64,000 nt of DNA from Asanoa sp. WMMD1127 (GCF_029626225.1 NZ_JARUBP010000001.1:3844001-3908000), one strand, 5' to 3'; shown: positions 1-8,639, numbered from the stretch's first letter. Notes: generated by a model from the sequence alone, not told the origin. Numbers and translations are program-made.

Positions 1-1
1 C

Positions 2-139
2 CGGACCGCCATGCCGGACGGTGAGGCCACCGACCTCGGCTGGTATCCGCTCGAACGGCTTCCGGCGCCCTTGTTCGGGCCTGACGTGCCCGTCCTGCGC
101 GACGCGATCCGGCGGCGGGACGCACCCTTCGTCGACTAG
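2..139 (+). CDS. C-terminal fragment of a truncated gene, possibly Nudix-type hydrolase
   Basis: An open frame runs in from the left edge and stops with TAG at 137-139, leaving about 45 residues. The visible part has the pattern GWYPLERLPAP followed by a short helix and a charged tail. This resembles the C-terminal end of many Nudix hydrolases, where a W-(F/Y)-P-L-D/E-x-L-P segment follows the catalytic helix. The Nudix box itself would lie outside the window, so the family assignment is only suggestive. The gene is cut by the window edge and is not necessarily broken. Confidence 0.4.
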   Translation, partial: RTAMPDGEATDLGWYPLERLPAPLFGPDVPVLRDAIRRRDAPFVD

Positions 140-239
140 CGGCAGCCACCACGGACCGACGCTCCCGCGGGCTTACTCGGACCATTCCGAAACAGGACGG
201 GCCCCCGGCGGGCCGCGGTCGGGGCTTAGGGTCGAGGGC

Positions 240-1280
240 ATGCCGTCGAAGAAGGCCGCCGCTGTCGAGGTTGAGGTCGCCGGGCACGCCGTGCGGCTCA
301 GCAGCCCGGACCGGGTGATGTTTCCGCGGGCCGGCTACACCAAGCAGGACGTGTTCGACTACTACCTGGCCGTGGGCGACGGGATCATGCGGGCGCTCGA
401 CCACCGCCCGACGACCCTGCAGCGGTTCCCGGACGGGATCGACGGCGAGGCGTTCTACCAGAAGCGGCTGCCGGCCCGCGGCACGCCCGACTGGCTCACC
501 GGCGCCGAGATCACCTTCCCGAGCGGCCGCACCGCCACCGAGCTGTGTCCCGTCGACCTCGCCCACGTCGCCTGGGCCGCGCAGATGAACGCCGTGGTCT
601 TCCACGCCTGGCCCGTCCGGGCGGCCGACCCGGACCACCCCGACGAGCTGCGGATCGACCTCGACCCGCAGCCGGGCACCGACTTCGGCGACGCGGCCGA
701 GGCGGCCGGTGAGCTGCGCGCGATCCTCGAAGAGCTGGGCACGACCGGCTGGCCGAAGACCTCCGGCGGTCGCGGCGTGCACGTCTACCTGCGGATCGAG
801 CCACGGTGGACGTTCGTCGAGGTGCGCCGGGCGACGATCGCGCTGGCCCGGGCGCTGGAGCGGCGCCGGCCCGACCTGGTCACCACGAGCTGGTGGAAGG
901 AGGAGCGCGGGGAGCGGGTGTTCGTCGACTTCAACCAGATGGCCCGCGACCGCACGATCGCCTGCGCCTACTCGCTGCGGGCCAACGCGCGGGCCACCGC
1001 CTCGACGCCGGTGACCTGGGCCGAGCTGCCCGACGTGGAGCCGGACGACTTCGACCTGCGTACGCTGCCCAAGCGGTTCGCGGAGATCGGCGACCCGCAC
1101 GCCGGGATCAACGACGCGGCGTTCGACATCACGCCGCTGCTCGAGTGGTCGGCGGCCGACGAGCGCGAGGGCCGTGGCGGCGACATGCCCTATCCTCCCG
1201 ACCACCCCAAGATGCCGGGGGAGCCGCCGCGGGTGCAGCCGAGCAAGAAGAACCCGGCCAACTGGACCGACGAGGGCTAG
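240..1280 (+). CDS. Stand-alone LigD polymerase domain (AEP primase-polymerase)
   Basis: The 346-residue product matches the polymerase/primase domain of bacterial NHEJ LigD. This is an archaeo-eukaryotic primase fold that adds ribo- or deoxynucleotides at DNA ends. Visible motifs are RFPDGI (62-67) and FYQK (72-75), the metal-binding DLD pair (D140, D142), the nucleotide-binding SGGRGVH (175-181) and the third acidic residue in VFVDFNQ (D230). No ligase or phosphoesterase domain is attached and no Ku gene is in the window; a separate ATP-dependent ligase lies at 5439-6560. An ATG start at 240 is preferred because upstream in-frame sequence covers the preceding gene and an unconserved leader. 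The end overlaps the convergent GNAT gene by 4 bp. Confidence 0.9.
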   Translation: MPSKKAAAVEVEVAGHAVRLSSPDRVMFPRAGYTKQDVFDYYLAVGDGIMRALDHRPTTLQRFPDGIDGEAFYQKRLPARGTPDWLTGAEITFPSGRTATELCPVDLAHVAWAAQMNAVVFHAWPVRAADPDHPDELRIDLDPQPGTDFGDAAEAAGELRAILEELGTTGWPKTSGGRGVHVYLRIEPRWTFVEVRRATIALARALERRRPDLVTTSWWKEERGERVFVDFNQMARDRTIACAYSLRANARATASTPVTWAELPDVEPDDFDLRTLPKRFAEIGDPHAGINDAAFDITPLLEWSAADEREGRGGDMPYPPDHPKMPGEPPRVQPSKKNPANWTDEG

Positions 1281-1735
1281 AGCAGAAGCTTCATGCCCTC
1301 GTGGGTCGCGGCGAAGCCCAGTGACTCATAGAACCGCTGGGCGTCGGCCCGCCGCTTGTCGGTGGTGAGCTGCACCAGCGAGCAGCCAGCGACACGGGCC
1401 TCGGCCACGGCCCAATCGATCATCCGGCGACCCAGGCCGGCGCCGCGGTGTGCGGCCGCGACGCGTACTCCCTCGATCTCCATGCGCGTGCCGCCGCGCC
1501 GGGTCAGCGACGGGATCATGATCAGCTGCAGCGTGCCGACGACCTCGCCGCCGAGCTCGGCGACGACCACCGTGTTGCGCGGATCGCCGTCGATGGCGTC
1601 GAAGGCCTGCCAGTAGGCCGCGTCGACCTCTTCGGCCACCGTCTCCCGCCCGGCGCCGATCGGGTCGTCGGCCAGCAGCGCAACGATCGCCGGCAGGTCG
1701 GCCCGGGTAGCGGGCCGGAAGATCACGTCAGTCAC
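1277..1735 (-). CDS. GNAT-family N-acetyltransferase
   Basis: The 152-residue protein has a full GNAT fold. It opens with a FRPATRADLPAIVALL strand-helix and has a central VVGTLQL strand. The acetyl-CoA pyrophosphate-binding segment is AHRGAGLGRRMIDWAVAEA (about residues 93-111), and the C-terminal RFYESLGF motif is typical of the family. The substrate cannot be told. It starts at GTG 1735, 25 bp after the ECF42-type sigma gene stops on the same strand, so it may be the third gene of that operon. A longer in-frame upstream extension was rejected because it translates the sigma gene out of frame. Confidence 0.85.
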   Translation of the reverse strand: MTDVIFRPATRADLPAIVALLADDPIGAGRETVAEEVDAAYWQAFDAIDGDPRNTVVVAELGGEVVGTLQLIMIPSLTRRGGTRMEIEGVRVAAAHRGAGLGRRMIDWAVAEARVAGCSLVQLTTDKRRADAQRFYESLGFAATHEGMKLLL

Positions 1736-1760
1736 CCGCGAAGCGTCGCACACGCGCCGG

Positions 1761-2906
1761 TCAGCCCCGCAGCCGCGCGTTGAGCCGGGCCGCCTGCCGG
1801 GTGAGATGGGCCCGTTCCGGGACGTTGGGCGCCGACCGGGCCGCCTCGGCGTAGAGCCGGGCGGCCTCGGCCAGGTCGCCGGCCCGCTCGTGCAGATAGG
1901 CGGCGGCGGCCGTGTGGCGCGGCAGCGTGGGGTCGACGTCGGCCAGCGCGGCCAGGCCGGCCCGCGCACCGTCGGCCTCGCCGACCGCGACCGCCCGGTT
2001 GAGCCGCGCCACCGGGCTGTCGGTCAACCGCACCAGCTCGTCGTACCACTCGACGATCTGCACCCAGTCGGTCTCGTCGGCGGCGCGTGCGTCCGCGTGC
2101 AGCGCGGCGATGGCGGCCTGGGCCTGGAACTCGCCCAGGCGGTCGCGGGCCAAGGCGGCTTGGAGCACGTCGACGCCCTCGGCGATCAGCCGCGTGTCCC
2201 ACCGGCCGCGGTCCTGCTCGGCCAGCGGCACGAGACTGCCGTCAGGCCGGGTGCGGGCCGCGCGCCGGGCGTGGTGCAGCAGCATGAGCGCGAGCAGGCC
2301 GGCCACCTCCTCGTCCTTGACCTGCGCGGCGAGCTGGCGGGTAAGCCGGATCGCCTCGGCCGCCAGGTCGACGTCGCCGGAGTAGCCCTCGTTGAAGACC
2401 AGGTAGAGCACCCGCAGCACGGTGCCGAGGTCGCCTGGCTGGTCGAGCCGCACGCCCGCGACGGTCCGCTTGGCCCGGCTGATCCGCTGGGCCATCGTCG
2501 CCTCGGGCACCAGGTAGGCGGCGGCGATCTGCCGGGTGGTCAGGCCGCCGACCGCGCGCAGCGTGAGCGCGACCGCCGAGGCCGGGGTCAGGGACGGGTG
2601 CGCGCAGAGGAAATAAAGCGCGAGCGTGTCGTCCGCCGCCTCGGCCGGGCCGGGGGTGGGCTGGCGGTCGACCAGCTCCTCCCGCCGGCGCCGGGACGTG
2701 TCGGCCCGGGTCGCGTCGAGGAACTTGCGCCAGGCCACCGCGACGAGCCAGCCCTTGGGGTCCCGGGGCGGGTCGGCCGGCCAGCCGCGCACCGCCTCGA
2801 CCAGCGCGTCCTGGACGGCATCCTCGGCCGCCGCGAAGTCAGCTCCGCGGCGGACGAGGATCCCGATGACCGTGGGGGTGAGGGTCCGCAACAGGGACTC
2901 GTCCAC
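1761..2906 (-). CDS. ECF42-type RNA polymerase sigma factor with TPR-like C-terminal extension
   Basis: The 381-residue protein has sigma-70 region 2 at about residues 10-75 (AAAEDAVQDALVEAVRGW), followed by DPKGWLVAVAWRKFLD. Region 4 follows at about 105-160 (LTTRQIAAAYLVPEATMAQRISRAKR). About 200 further residues of helical, TPR-like sequence contain the hallmark FNEGYS. This architecture and the adjacent DGPF gene are the signature of ECF group 42, in which the C-terminal extension is needed for activity and no anti-sigma factor is known. The start is GTG at 2906, 6 bp after the DGPF gene stops, so the two are co-transcribed. It probably activates the promoter proposed at 3369-3395. Confidence 0.9.
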   Translation of the reverse strand: MDESLLRTLTPTVIGILVRRGADFAAAEDAVQDALVEAVRGWPADPPRDPKGWLVAVAWRKFLDATRADTSRRRREELVDRQPTPGPAEAADDTLALYFLCAHPSLTPASAVALTLRAVGGLTTRQIAAAYLVPEATMAQRISRAKRTVAGVRLDQPGDLGTVLRVLYLVFNEGYSGDVDLAAEAIRLTRQLAAQVKDEEVAGLLALMLLHHARRAARTRPDGSLVPLAEQDRGRWDTRLIAEGVDVLQAALARDRLGEFQAQAAIAALHADARAADETDWVQIVEWYDELVRLTDSPVARLNRAVAVGEADGARAGLAALADVDPTLPRHTAAAAYLHERAGDLAEAARLYAEAARSAPNVPERAHLTRQAARLNARLRG

Positions 2907-2912
2907 CGTGCG

Positions 2913-3320
2913 TCACTCCGTGATGGTCGGGGGCTCACCCAGGAACGGGCGCAGCTCGAGCCACTCGTGGATCGGCTTGCCGCCGGCGCCCGGGGCCGCG
3001 GACAGCTCGCCGGCCAGCTCCACCGCGCGCTCGTAGCTGTCGACGTCGATCACCATCCACCCGGCGATCAGGTCCTTGGTCTCCGCGAACGGGCCGTCGG
3101 TGACCGGCGGCCGCCCCTCGCCGTCGTAGCGGACGAACGTGCCCTCGGGGGACAGCGCCTGGCCGTCGACGTACTCGCCGGTGCCCTCGAGCCGGGCCGC
3201 GAAGTCGCGCATGTAGCCGATGTGGGCCTCGACCTCCTCGGGCGTCCACTTGTCCATCGGGACGTCGTTGACCGCCGCCGGCGCGCCGCGGTAGTGCTTG
3301 AGCAGCAGGTACTTCGCCAT
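2913..3320 (-). CDS. YCII/DGPF-domain protein, partner of the ECF42 sigma factor
   Basis: The 135-residue protein begins MAKYLLLKHY and carries the DGPF motif (75-78, within VTDGPFAETKDLIAGW). This is the DGPF subgroup of the YCII ferredoxin-like fold. Such proteins are small and cytosolic, of uncertain biochemical function, and are characteristically encoded next to ECF42 sigma factors. It is the first gene of a minus-strand operon DGPF-sigma-GNAT. The ATG at 3320 was chosen because family members begin with this M-K-Y-L-L-L strand and because a GGAGAA element precedes it; the longer upstream frame overlaps the divergent channel gene. Confidence 0.9.
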   Translation of the reverse strand: MAKYLLLKHYRGAPAAVNDVPMDKWTPEEVEAHIGYMRDFAARLEGTGEYVDGQALSPEGTFVRYDGEGRPPVTDGPFAETKDLIAGWMVIDVDSYERAVELAGELSAAPGAGGKPIHEWLELRPFLGEPPTITE

Positions 3321-3368
3321 CGTGGTTCTCCTCGTTCGATACGGCCATCGTGCCGTGTGCACTGCGGG

Positions 3369-3395
3369 GACGGAGCCGCGCCCCGGTTCTCGACA
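3369..3395 (-). promoter_or_regulatory. Candidate ECF42-dependent promoter of the DGPF-sigma operon
   Basis: Reading the minus strand, TGTCGA (3395-3390) is followed after 17 bp by CGTC (3372-3369), about 49 bp before the DGPF start codon. As I recall, ECF42 regulons have a conserved TGTCGA -35 element and a CGA/TC-type -10 element with about 16-17 bp spacing. The match therefore supports autoregulation of the operon by its own sigma factor. The sequence and spacing are seen directly; promoter activity is inferred. Confidence 0.6.
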
Positions 3396-3467
3396 TCCGG
3401 CGACAAACAATTTTCCGGCCGGTCGCAGGACCTCCCCGCTGGCGGCCGGGGTGCATGATGATGCGCC

Positions 3468-3926
3468 ATGAGGGCCCTGCTGTTCCCGTTCAAGGCGATC
3501 TACCGCGGGTTGGTCTACTTCGCCAACTCGCCACGGACGCTGATGCTGTCGTACGCCCTGATGATCGTCATCGCGGCAGCGCTCTACAGCGTGTTCGAGA
3601 AGGTCGGGGTCGGTGACTCGCTCTGGTGGGCGGTGGTCACCGCGTCGACGGTCGGGTACGGCGACATCTCGCCGGACACCTGGCAGGCGCGCGCCATCGC
3701 GGTCGTGCTGATCTCCACGATGGTGCTGCTGGTGATCCCGCTGATCACGGCGCACTTCGCCAGCAAGCTGATCGTCGACACCGACGCGTTCCGGCACGAC
3801 GAGCAGGAGGAGCTGAAGAACAACCTGCGGGTCGTGCGCCGGCTGCTGGAGGAGATGGCCGCCCGCGACGGCGTCGCGCCTATTTCGCCGGGCAGCGCTT
3901 CCCCTCCGGCGGCAGGGTCTGACTGA
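3468..3926 (+). CDS. Two-TM potassium channel
   Basis: The 152-residue membrane protein has one transmembrane helix (about 24-43), a pore helix with the K+ selectivity filter TVGYGD (61-66), a second transmembrane helix (about 76-96) and a charged cytosolic helix (RHDEQEELKNNLRVVRRLLEEM). This is the minimal KcsA-like layout without an RCK or cyclic-nucleotide domain; the C-terminal helix could form a tetramerising bundle. The frame runs 47 bp into the convergent peptidase gene, so the last 15 residues are encoded opposite that gene's 3' end. No convincing Shine-Dalgarno sequence precedes the ATG. Confidence 0.88.
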   Translation: MRALLFPFKAIYRGLVYFANSPRTLMLSYALMIVIAAALYSVFEKVGVGDSLWWAVVTASTVGYGDISPDTWQARAIAVVLISTMVLLVIPLITAHFASKLIVDTDAFRHDEQEELKNNLRVVRRLLEEMAARDGVAPISPGSASPPAAGSD

Positions 3927-5439
3927 GCAGGTACGCGTCGACGGCCTCGGTGATGCAGGCGGTCTGCGGGTAGGCGGTGTGCCCCTCGCCCTCCCAGGTC
4001 AGCAGCCGGCCCACGCCGAGCATGCTGGCCAGGGCGGGCGCCTGGGCGTAGGGCGTCGCCGGGTCGCCGGTCGTGCCGACGACCAGGATGGGGGCGGACC
4101 CGGTGGCCGGCCCGGTAGGATAGGGCTCGTGCCCGCCCGGCCAGACCGCGCAGGTCAGCATGCCGACCGCGAGCGGCGCCCCGAACAGGGGGATCTGCGA
4201 GCGCCACTCGCCCTGCAGCGTGCGGACCTGGTTGACGTCGGGCACGGTCTTCTGGTCGGCGCAGTTGACGGCGATGTTGGCGTCGAACAGGTTGGAGTAG
4301 GTGCCGTTGGGCTCGCGCTCCGCGTAGGAGTCGGCGAGCCGGAACACCTCCGCCGGGTTGCCCTCCTCGAGCGACTTGATCGCGCTGGCCAGGGCCTGCC
4401 AGCCCGACTGGGTGTAGAGCGACGAGATCACCGCGTAGAACACCCAGCCGGAGGTGGCCTTGCGGCCGCCGGCGCCGGTCACCGGTGACACCTCGGCCTT
4501 GTCGATCGCCGTGGTGACCGCGGCCTTGGCGTCGGGCGCGATCGGGCACTGGTCGGGTGTCGCGGTGCACCACTTGGCGAAGTTGTCGAAGGCCAGCGCG
4601 AAGCCCTTGGCCTGGCTCTCGGAGCCGGCCTGGAAGTTCTGCCGCGGGTCGACGGCGCCGTCGAGCACCAGGGCCCGCACGTTCTGCGGGAAGAGCTGGG
4701 CGTACGTGGCGCCGAGCAGCGTGCCGTAGGAGTAGCCGAGGTAGGTCAGCTGCTTGTCGCCGACGGCGGACCGGATCGCGTCCATGTCGCGGGCGGCCTG
4801 CACGGTGGAGAACAGCTTGAGCTTGTCGCCGTATTTGGCGCCGCACTCCGCCCCAATGCTCCGGTTGAGGTCGACCAGGCCGTCGAACTGGGCCTGGGTC
4901 TCGGGGTCGGGCACGTAGCCGAAGCTCTCGTCGAGCTGGGCGTCGCTGATGCACTCGACCGGGCTCGACCGGTTGACCCCGCGCGGGTCGAAGCCGACGA
5001 TGTCGAACCGGTCGGTCACCTCGGCCGGGATGCCCTGGAAGGCCGCGCCGAACGACAGGTAGACGGCCAGGTTGACGCCGGACGCCCCGGGACCGCCCGG
5101 GTTGACCACCAGCGAGCCGATCCGGTCGTGCTGCTTGTCGGACCGCACCCGGATCAGCGCGAGGTCGAAGGTCTGGCCGTTGCCCTGGTCGGCCCAGTCC
5201 TGCGGCACCTTGAGCGTGGCGCAGTCGTAGCTCATCCCGTTGGCGCCCCGGCCGACGAGCTGGGCCGGCACCTCGGGGCACGGACGCCAGGCCGGCTGGC
5301 CGGACGCGGCGGGCGCGGGCTGGGCGCTGGGCGCCACGTTGCCGCCCGAGTTGGGGGCGATCACCGGCACGGTGCAGCCGGTCAGCACGAGCAGGCCCGC
5401 GAGCAGACCGAGGGCGAGGAGGCGCAGCCGCAGACGCAC
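3880..5439 (-). CDS. Secreted lipoprotein alpha/beta-hydrolase, TAP-like (tripeptidyl aminopeptidase family)
   Basis: The 519-residue protein begins with an arginine-rich hydrophobic signal and the lipobox LTGC (Cys22), indicating export and lipid anchoring. NPGGPG (113-118) forms the oxyanion region, GYSYG (235-239) holds nucleophile Ser237, and the C-terminal TAP-like domain has GTTGDPATPY (acid) and EGHTAY (His). This is the actinobacterial SlpD/E or tripeptidyl-aminopeptidase layout, suggesting release of N-terminal peptides outside the cell. The GTG start shares one base with the TAG stop of the upstream ligase, so translation is likely coupled. It ends a five-gene minus-strand run. Confidence 0.88.
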   Translation of the reverse strand: MRLRLRLLALGLLAGLLVLTGCTVPVIAPNSGGNVAPSAQPAPAASGQPAWRPCPEVPAQLVGRGANGMSYDCATLKVPQDWADQGNGQTFDLALIRVRSDKQHDRIGSLVVNPGGPGASGVNLAVYLSFGAAFQGIPAEVTDRFDIVGFDPRGVNRSSPVECISDAQLDESFGYVPDPETQAQFDGLVDLNRSIGAECGAKYGDKLKLFSTVQAARDMDAIRSAVGDKQLTYLGYSYGTLLGATYAQLFPQNVRALVLDGAVDPRQNFQAGSESQAKGFALAFDNFAKWCTATPDQCPIAPDAKAAVTTAIDKAEVSPVTGAGGRKATSGWVFYAVISSLYTQSGWQALASAIKSLEEGNPAEVFRLADSYAEREPNGTYSNLFDANIAVNCADQKTVPDVNQVRTLQGEWRSQIPLFGAPLAVGMLTCAVWPGGHEPYPTGPATGSAPILVVGTTGDPATPYAQAPALASMLGVGRLLTWEGEGHTAYPQTACITEAVDAYLLSQTLPPEGKRCPAK

Positions 5440-6560
5440 TAGGAGACTCCCGTCCCGGCGGCGGGGTCCCCGCCGAGAACCTCGTCGACGTTGAACCGGA
5501 CCGGCCGCTCCAGCTGGTCGTAGCCGCAGGAGCGCGGGTCGCGGTCGGGCCGCCAGCGGACGAACTGGGCGGTGTGCCGGAACCGGTCGCCCTCCATGGC
5601 GTCGTAGGCGACCTCGACCACCAGGTCGGGCCGCAGCGGCTCCCAGGCCAGGTTCTTGCCGCCGGTCCACCGGCTCACCCCGCCGGGGCGGCGCTGGCCG
5701 GTCGCGCTGGTCGGGCCAACCTGCTGCTCGTCGCTGTCGGGGTCGATCCACGGGTGCTCGGCCGGCTCGCGGTGGTCGGCCAGCTCGTCGAGCAGCTCCG
5801 AGCGGCGGGCCATGCTGAACGACGACGAGACGCCGACGTGGTGCAGGGTGCCGTGCTCGTCGTAGAGGCCGAGCAGCAGGGAGCCGACCACCGGGCCGGA
5901 CTTGTGCCAGCGGAAGCCGGCGACGACCGCGTCGGCCGTACGCGCGTGCTTGATCTTGAACATCAGCCGCTTGTTGGGCTCGTAGGCGATGTCGGCCGGC
6001 TTGGCGATCAGCCCGTCGAGCCCGGCGCCCTCGAAGATCTCGAACCAGCGCTGCGCGGTCTCGATGTCGTGGGTGGTCGGCGTGACGTGCACCGGCGAGC
6101 GGACGCCGGCCAGCGCCTTCTCCAGCCTGGCGCGGCGGGTCGAGTAGGGCTCGTCGACCAGGCTCTCGTCGCCGAGCGCGAGCAGGTCGAACGCCACGAA
6201 GTCGGCCGGTGTCTGCTCGGCGAGCAGCTTGACCCGCGACGCGGCCGGGTGGATCCGTTGGGTCAGCCAGTCCCACTCGAGCTTGGGCTGCTGCCCCTCC
6301 GCGCGGTGGATGACCACGATCTCGCCGTCGACCGCGCACCGCTCCGGGAGCTGGGCCTTGGCCTGCTCGACCACCTCGGGGAAGTAGCGCGTGAGGGTCT
6401 TGCCGCCCCGGCTGGCCAGCTCGACCTCGTCGCCGTCACGGAACACGATGCACCGGAAGCCGTCCCACTTGGGCTCGTAGCTCATGCCCTCGGCCTCGGG
6501 GATCTGCGGCACGCTCTTGGCGAGCATCGGCTCGACCGGCGGGTTGATCGGCAGGTCCAT
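5439..6560 (-). CDS. ATP-dependent DNA ligase, LigC type
   Basis: The 373-residue protein has the nucleotidyltransferase lysine in KWDGFR (K31), motif III in FVAFDLLALG, motif IV in LDGLIAKP and motif V in LMFKIKHAR, followed by an OB-fold region ending in RPVRFNVDEVLGG. Its length and lack of extra domains match LigC-type ligases of actinobacteria rather than multidomain LigD. Known roles include back-up end joining and base-excision-type repair. The gene lies 45 bp after the DUF456 gene and is coupled by a one-base overlap to the peptidase gene. A stand-alone LigD-type polymerase lies 4 kb away, so the two activities are encoded separately. Confidence 0.92.
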   Translation of the reverse strand: MDLPINPPVEPMLAKSVPQIPEAEGMSYEPKWDGFRCIVFRDGDEVELASRGGKTLTRYFPEVVEQAKAQLPERCAVDGEIVVIHRAEGQQPKLEWDWLTQRIHPAASRVKLLAEQTPADFVAFDLLALGDESLVDEPYSTRRARLEKALAGVRSPVHVTPTTHDIETAQRWFEIFEGAGLDGLIAKPADIAYEPNKRLMFKIKHARTADAVVAGFRWHKSGPVVGSLLLGLYDEHGTLHHVGVSSSFSMARRSELLDELADHREPAEHPWIDPDSDEQQVGPTSATGQRRPGGVSRWTGGKNLAWEPLRPDLVVEVAYDAMEGDRFRHTAQFVRWRPDRDPRSCGYDQLERPVRFNVDEVLGGDPAAGTGVS

Positions 6561-6605
6561 CTCACTGAGTCTTCCAGATCGCGGCAGCGCTGTGGTGCGC
6601 CCGGT

Positions 6606-7106
6606 TCAGCTCACCACGACGGCGGCCACCCAGATGATCGCGATGGCCAGCGCCGCGCCGAGCTCGACGAGCATCGCCAGGCCGGCCGCCTTGATCGCGT
6701 GCTTGGTCGACGGCCAGGCCAGCTTCGAGTCGCCGAGGCGGGCCAGCTCCGCCAGCCAGACGCCGGCGACGAAGCCGATGACCAGGCCGACCACGGGGAT
6801 CACGAAGAAGCCGACGATCGCCAGCACGCCGCCGAGGAGCAGGGTCTTGTTGGGTACGCCGCTGCGCTTGAGGTTGCGCCCCGGCCAGGCGTACTTGACC
6901 ACGATGCCGAGGATGACGATGACCGTGGCCAGCGCGAGCAGGCCCCAGCGGGCGCCGCCCTCGCCCACGAAGATCGCCCAGGCGACCGCCGCGGCCCAGG
7001 TCAGCAGCAGGCCGGGCAGGAACGGGATCACGACGCCGAAGACGCCGATCACCATGGCGACCCCGCACAGGATCGTGATGTTGGTTTCGGTCGCCGTCAG
7101 ATCCAT
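6606..7106 (-). CDS. DUF456-family integral membrane protein
   Basis: The 166-residue protein is almost entirely hydrophobic, with about five transmembrane segments. It shows the DUF456 pattern: GVVIPFLPGLLLTWAAA near the N-terminus, then a glycine-rich GGVLAIVGFFVIPVVGLVIGFVAG stretch and a small cytosolic loop (ARLGDSKLAWPSTKHAIKA) before the last helix. No enzymatic motif is visible and the family has no settled function. It starts 12 bp after dgt stops, consistent with co-transcription. Confidence 0.82.
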   Translation of the reverse strand: MDLTATETNITILCGVAMVIGVFGVVIPFLPGLLLTWAAAVAWAIFVGEGGARWGLLALATVIVILGIVVKYAWPGRNLKRSGVPNKTLLLGGVLAIVGFFVIPVVGLVIGFVAGVWLAELARLGDSKLAWPSTKHAIKAAGLAMLVELGAALAIAIIWVAAVVVS

Positions 7107-7118
7107 CCGGGAACTTTC

Positions 7119-8630
7119 TCAGAGGACGAAGGCATCGGTCCAGAGCTGTCCCGATCGACCGGAGAGCGCGTCGAGCAACGCCACCGCCTGCTGGTCGGTC
7201 AGCGCCGCCACGAAGTCGACGATCGCCCGCCCGCGGGCCCGGGCGGCCCGGTCCGGCGTGCCCGCCGGCAGCTCCGCCTCGGCCAGCTCGACCAGGTCGT
7301 GCAGGCGCTGCGGCAGCCGGGCCTCCTCGGCCGGGTCGACGATCCAGGCCAGCAGCGCCTCGACCAGGGTGGCCAGCAGCCGGGCCTGGCCGCGCTGGTG
7401 CAGGGCGAGGTCCGGCCGGTCCAGCACGAACCGGTGGTGGATCAGCTTGAGGATCTGGACCTCGTGCCACTGCGGCCGGTCGAGCAGCACGTAGCCGGAG
7501 CGCACGGCCGGGTTGTCGGTCAGCCGGACCGCGTCGACCAGGCGGCGGGTCCAGCGGGCGGAGAACCGGGCGACGTACTGCTCGGCGGCGACCGAGCCGT
7601 CGAACGGGTCGGCCAGCAGCCCGTCGACCAGGTCGTGGCGGACCTGCTCGACCGCGTCGGCGAACGCGTCGTCGTCGGTGATCCACCGGTCGCGGCGGTG
7701 CAGCCGGCGGCGCAGCTTCTCGATGGCCACCCCCGCCTGGCGGCTGCCGGCGTCGAGCGCGCCGTCGGAGAGCCCGCCGAGCCGCTTGGTCTCGCGCTGC
7801 CAGCCGATCAGCTCGGCGGCCACGGTGCCCTGCTGCAGCACGCCGACGCGGTGGAAGTCCTCGACGTCGTGGATCGCGTAGGCGATGTCGTCGGCGGTGT
7901 CCATGATGGACGCCTCGACGGTCTGCTGCCAGTCGGGGATCCGGCCGGCGAACGGGGCCCGGGCCTGGCGCAGGTCGTCGACCTCGGTCGTGTAGGCGCC
8001 GAACTTGGCCGAGCCGCTCGACGGGTCCCAGTCGGGCGCGGACGCCCCACGCGGCGGCGGGCTCATCCGCCGTGGGTGCGGGTCCGGATAGTCGAGCCGG
8101 GTCCAGGGATACTTCACGATCGCCGCGCGTACGGCCGCCGTCAGGTTGAGCCCGATCGTCGCGGCGCCGCGGATCTCGGTGCTGGTGACGATCCGGTACG
8201 ACTGCGCGTTGCCCTCGAAGCCGTCGGGGAGCCCGAGCCGCTCGCGGGCCAGCCGGTCCAGCACGGCCTCGCCGAGGTGCCCGAACGGCGGGTGGCCGAG
8301 GTCGTGGGCGAGCGCGGCGGCCTCGACGACGTCGGGGTCGCAGCCACCGAGCTTGTCGAGCAGGGCCAGGTTGTCGACGTCGGCGGTGAGCCGCTCGGCG
8401 ATCGCCCGGGCCACCTGGGCCACCTTGAGGCTGTGGGTCAGCCGGTTGTGCACCAGCAGGCCGCTGCCGCCCGGGCTGATCACCTGGGTGACCCCGCCCA
8501 GCCGGGCGAAGAACGGCGAGGTGACGATCCGGTCGCGGTCGGCGCGGAACGGGCTGGCGGCCAGATCGCCGGGCGAGGTGCGCCCGGTGTCGAACAGCCG
8601 CCGGGCGCGGGGGTCGACCGGCTCCGACAT
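7119..8630 (-). CDS. dgt: dGTP triphosphohydrolase-like HD-domain protein
   Basis: The 503-residue protein has the metal-binding HD-domain ligands: His66 (NRLTHSLKVAQ), His109-Asp110 (ALAHDLGHPPFGHLGE) and a later Asp in TADDIAYAIHD. The HD-phosphohydrolase arrangement with GHPPFGH is diagnostic of deoxyguanosinetriphosphate triphosphohydrolases, which cleave dNTPs to nucleoside and triphosphate and so affect dNTP pools and phage resistance. The N-terminus (RRLFDTGRTSPGDLAASPFRADRDRI) fits the dGTPase-like actinobacterial group. The ATG at 8630 follows the GNAT stop by 9 bp and the DUF456 gene follows by 12 bp. Confidence 0.9.
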   Translation of the reverse strand: MSEPVDPRARRLFDTGRTSPGDLAASPFRADRDRIVTSPFFARLGGVTQVISPGGSGLLVHNRLTHSLKVAQVARAIAERLTADVDNLALLDKLGGCDPDVVEAAALAHDLGHPPFGHLGEAVLDRLARERLGLPDGFEGNAQSYRIVTSTEIRGAATIGLNLTAAVRAAIVKYPWTRLDYPDPHPRRMSPPPRGASAPDWDPSSGSAKFGAYTTEVDDLRQARAPFAGRIPDWQQTVEASIMDTADDIAYAIHDVEDFHRVGVLQQGTVAAELIGWQRETKRLGGLSDGALDAGSRQAGVAIEKLRRRLHRRDRWITDDDAFADAVEQVRHDLVDGLLADPFDGSVAAEQYVARFSARWTRRLVDAVRLTDNPAVRSGYVLLDRPQWHEVQILKLIHHRFVLDRPDLALHQRGQARLLATLVEALLAWIVDPAEEARLPQRLHDLVELAEAELPAGTPDRAARARGRAIVDFVAALTDQQAVALLDALSGRSGQLWTDAFVL

Positions 8631-8639
8631 GATCCGACG

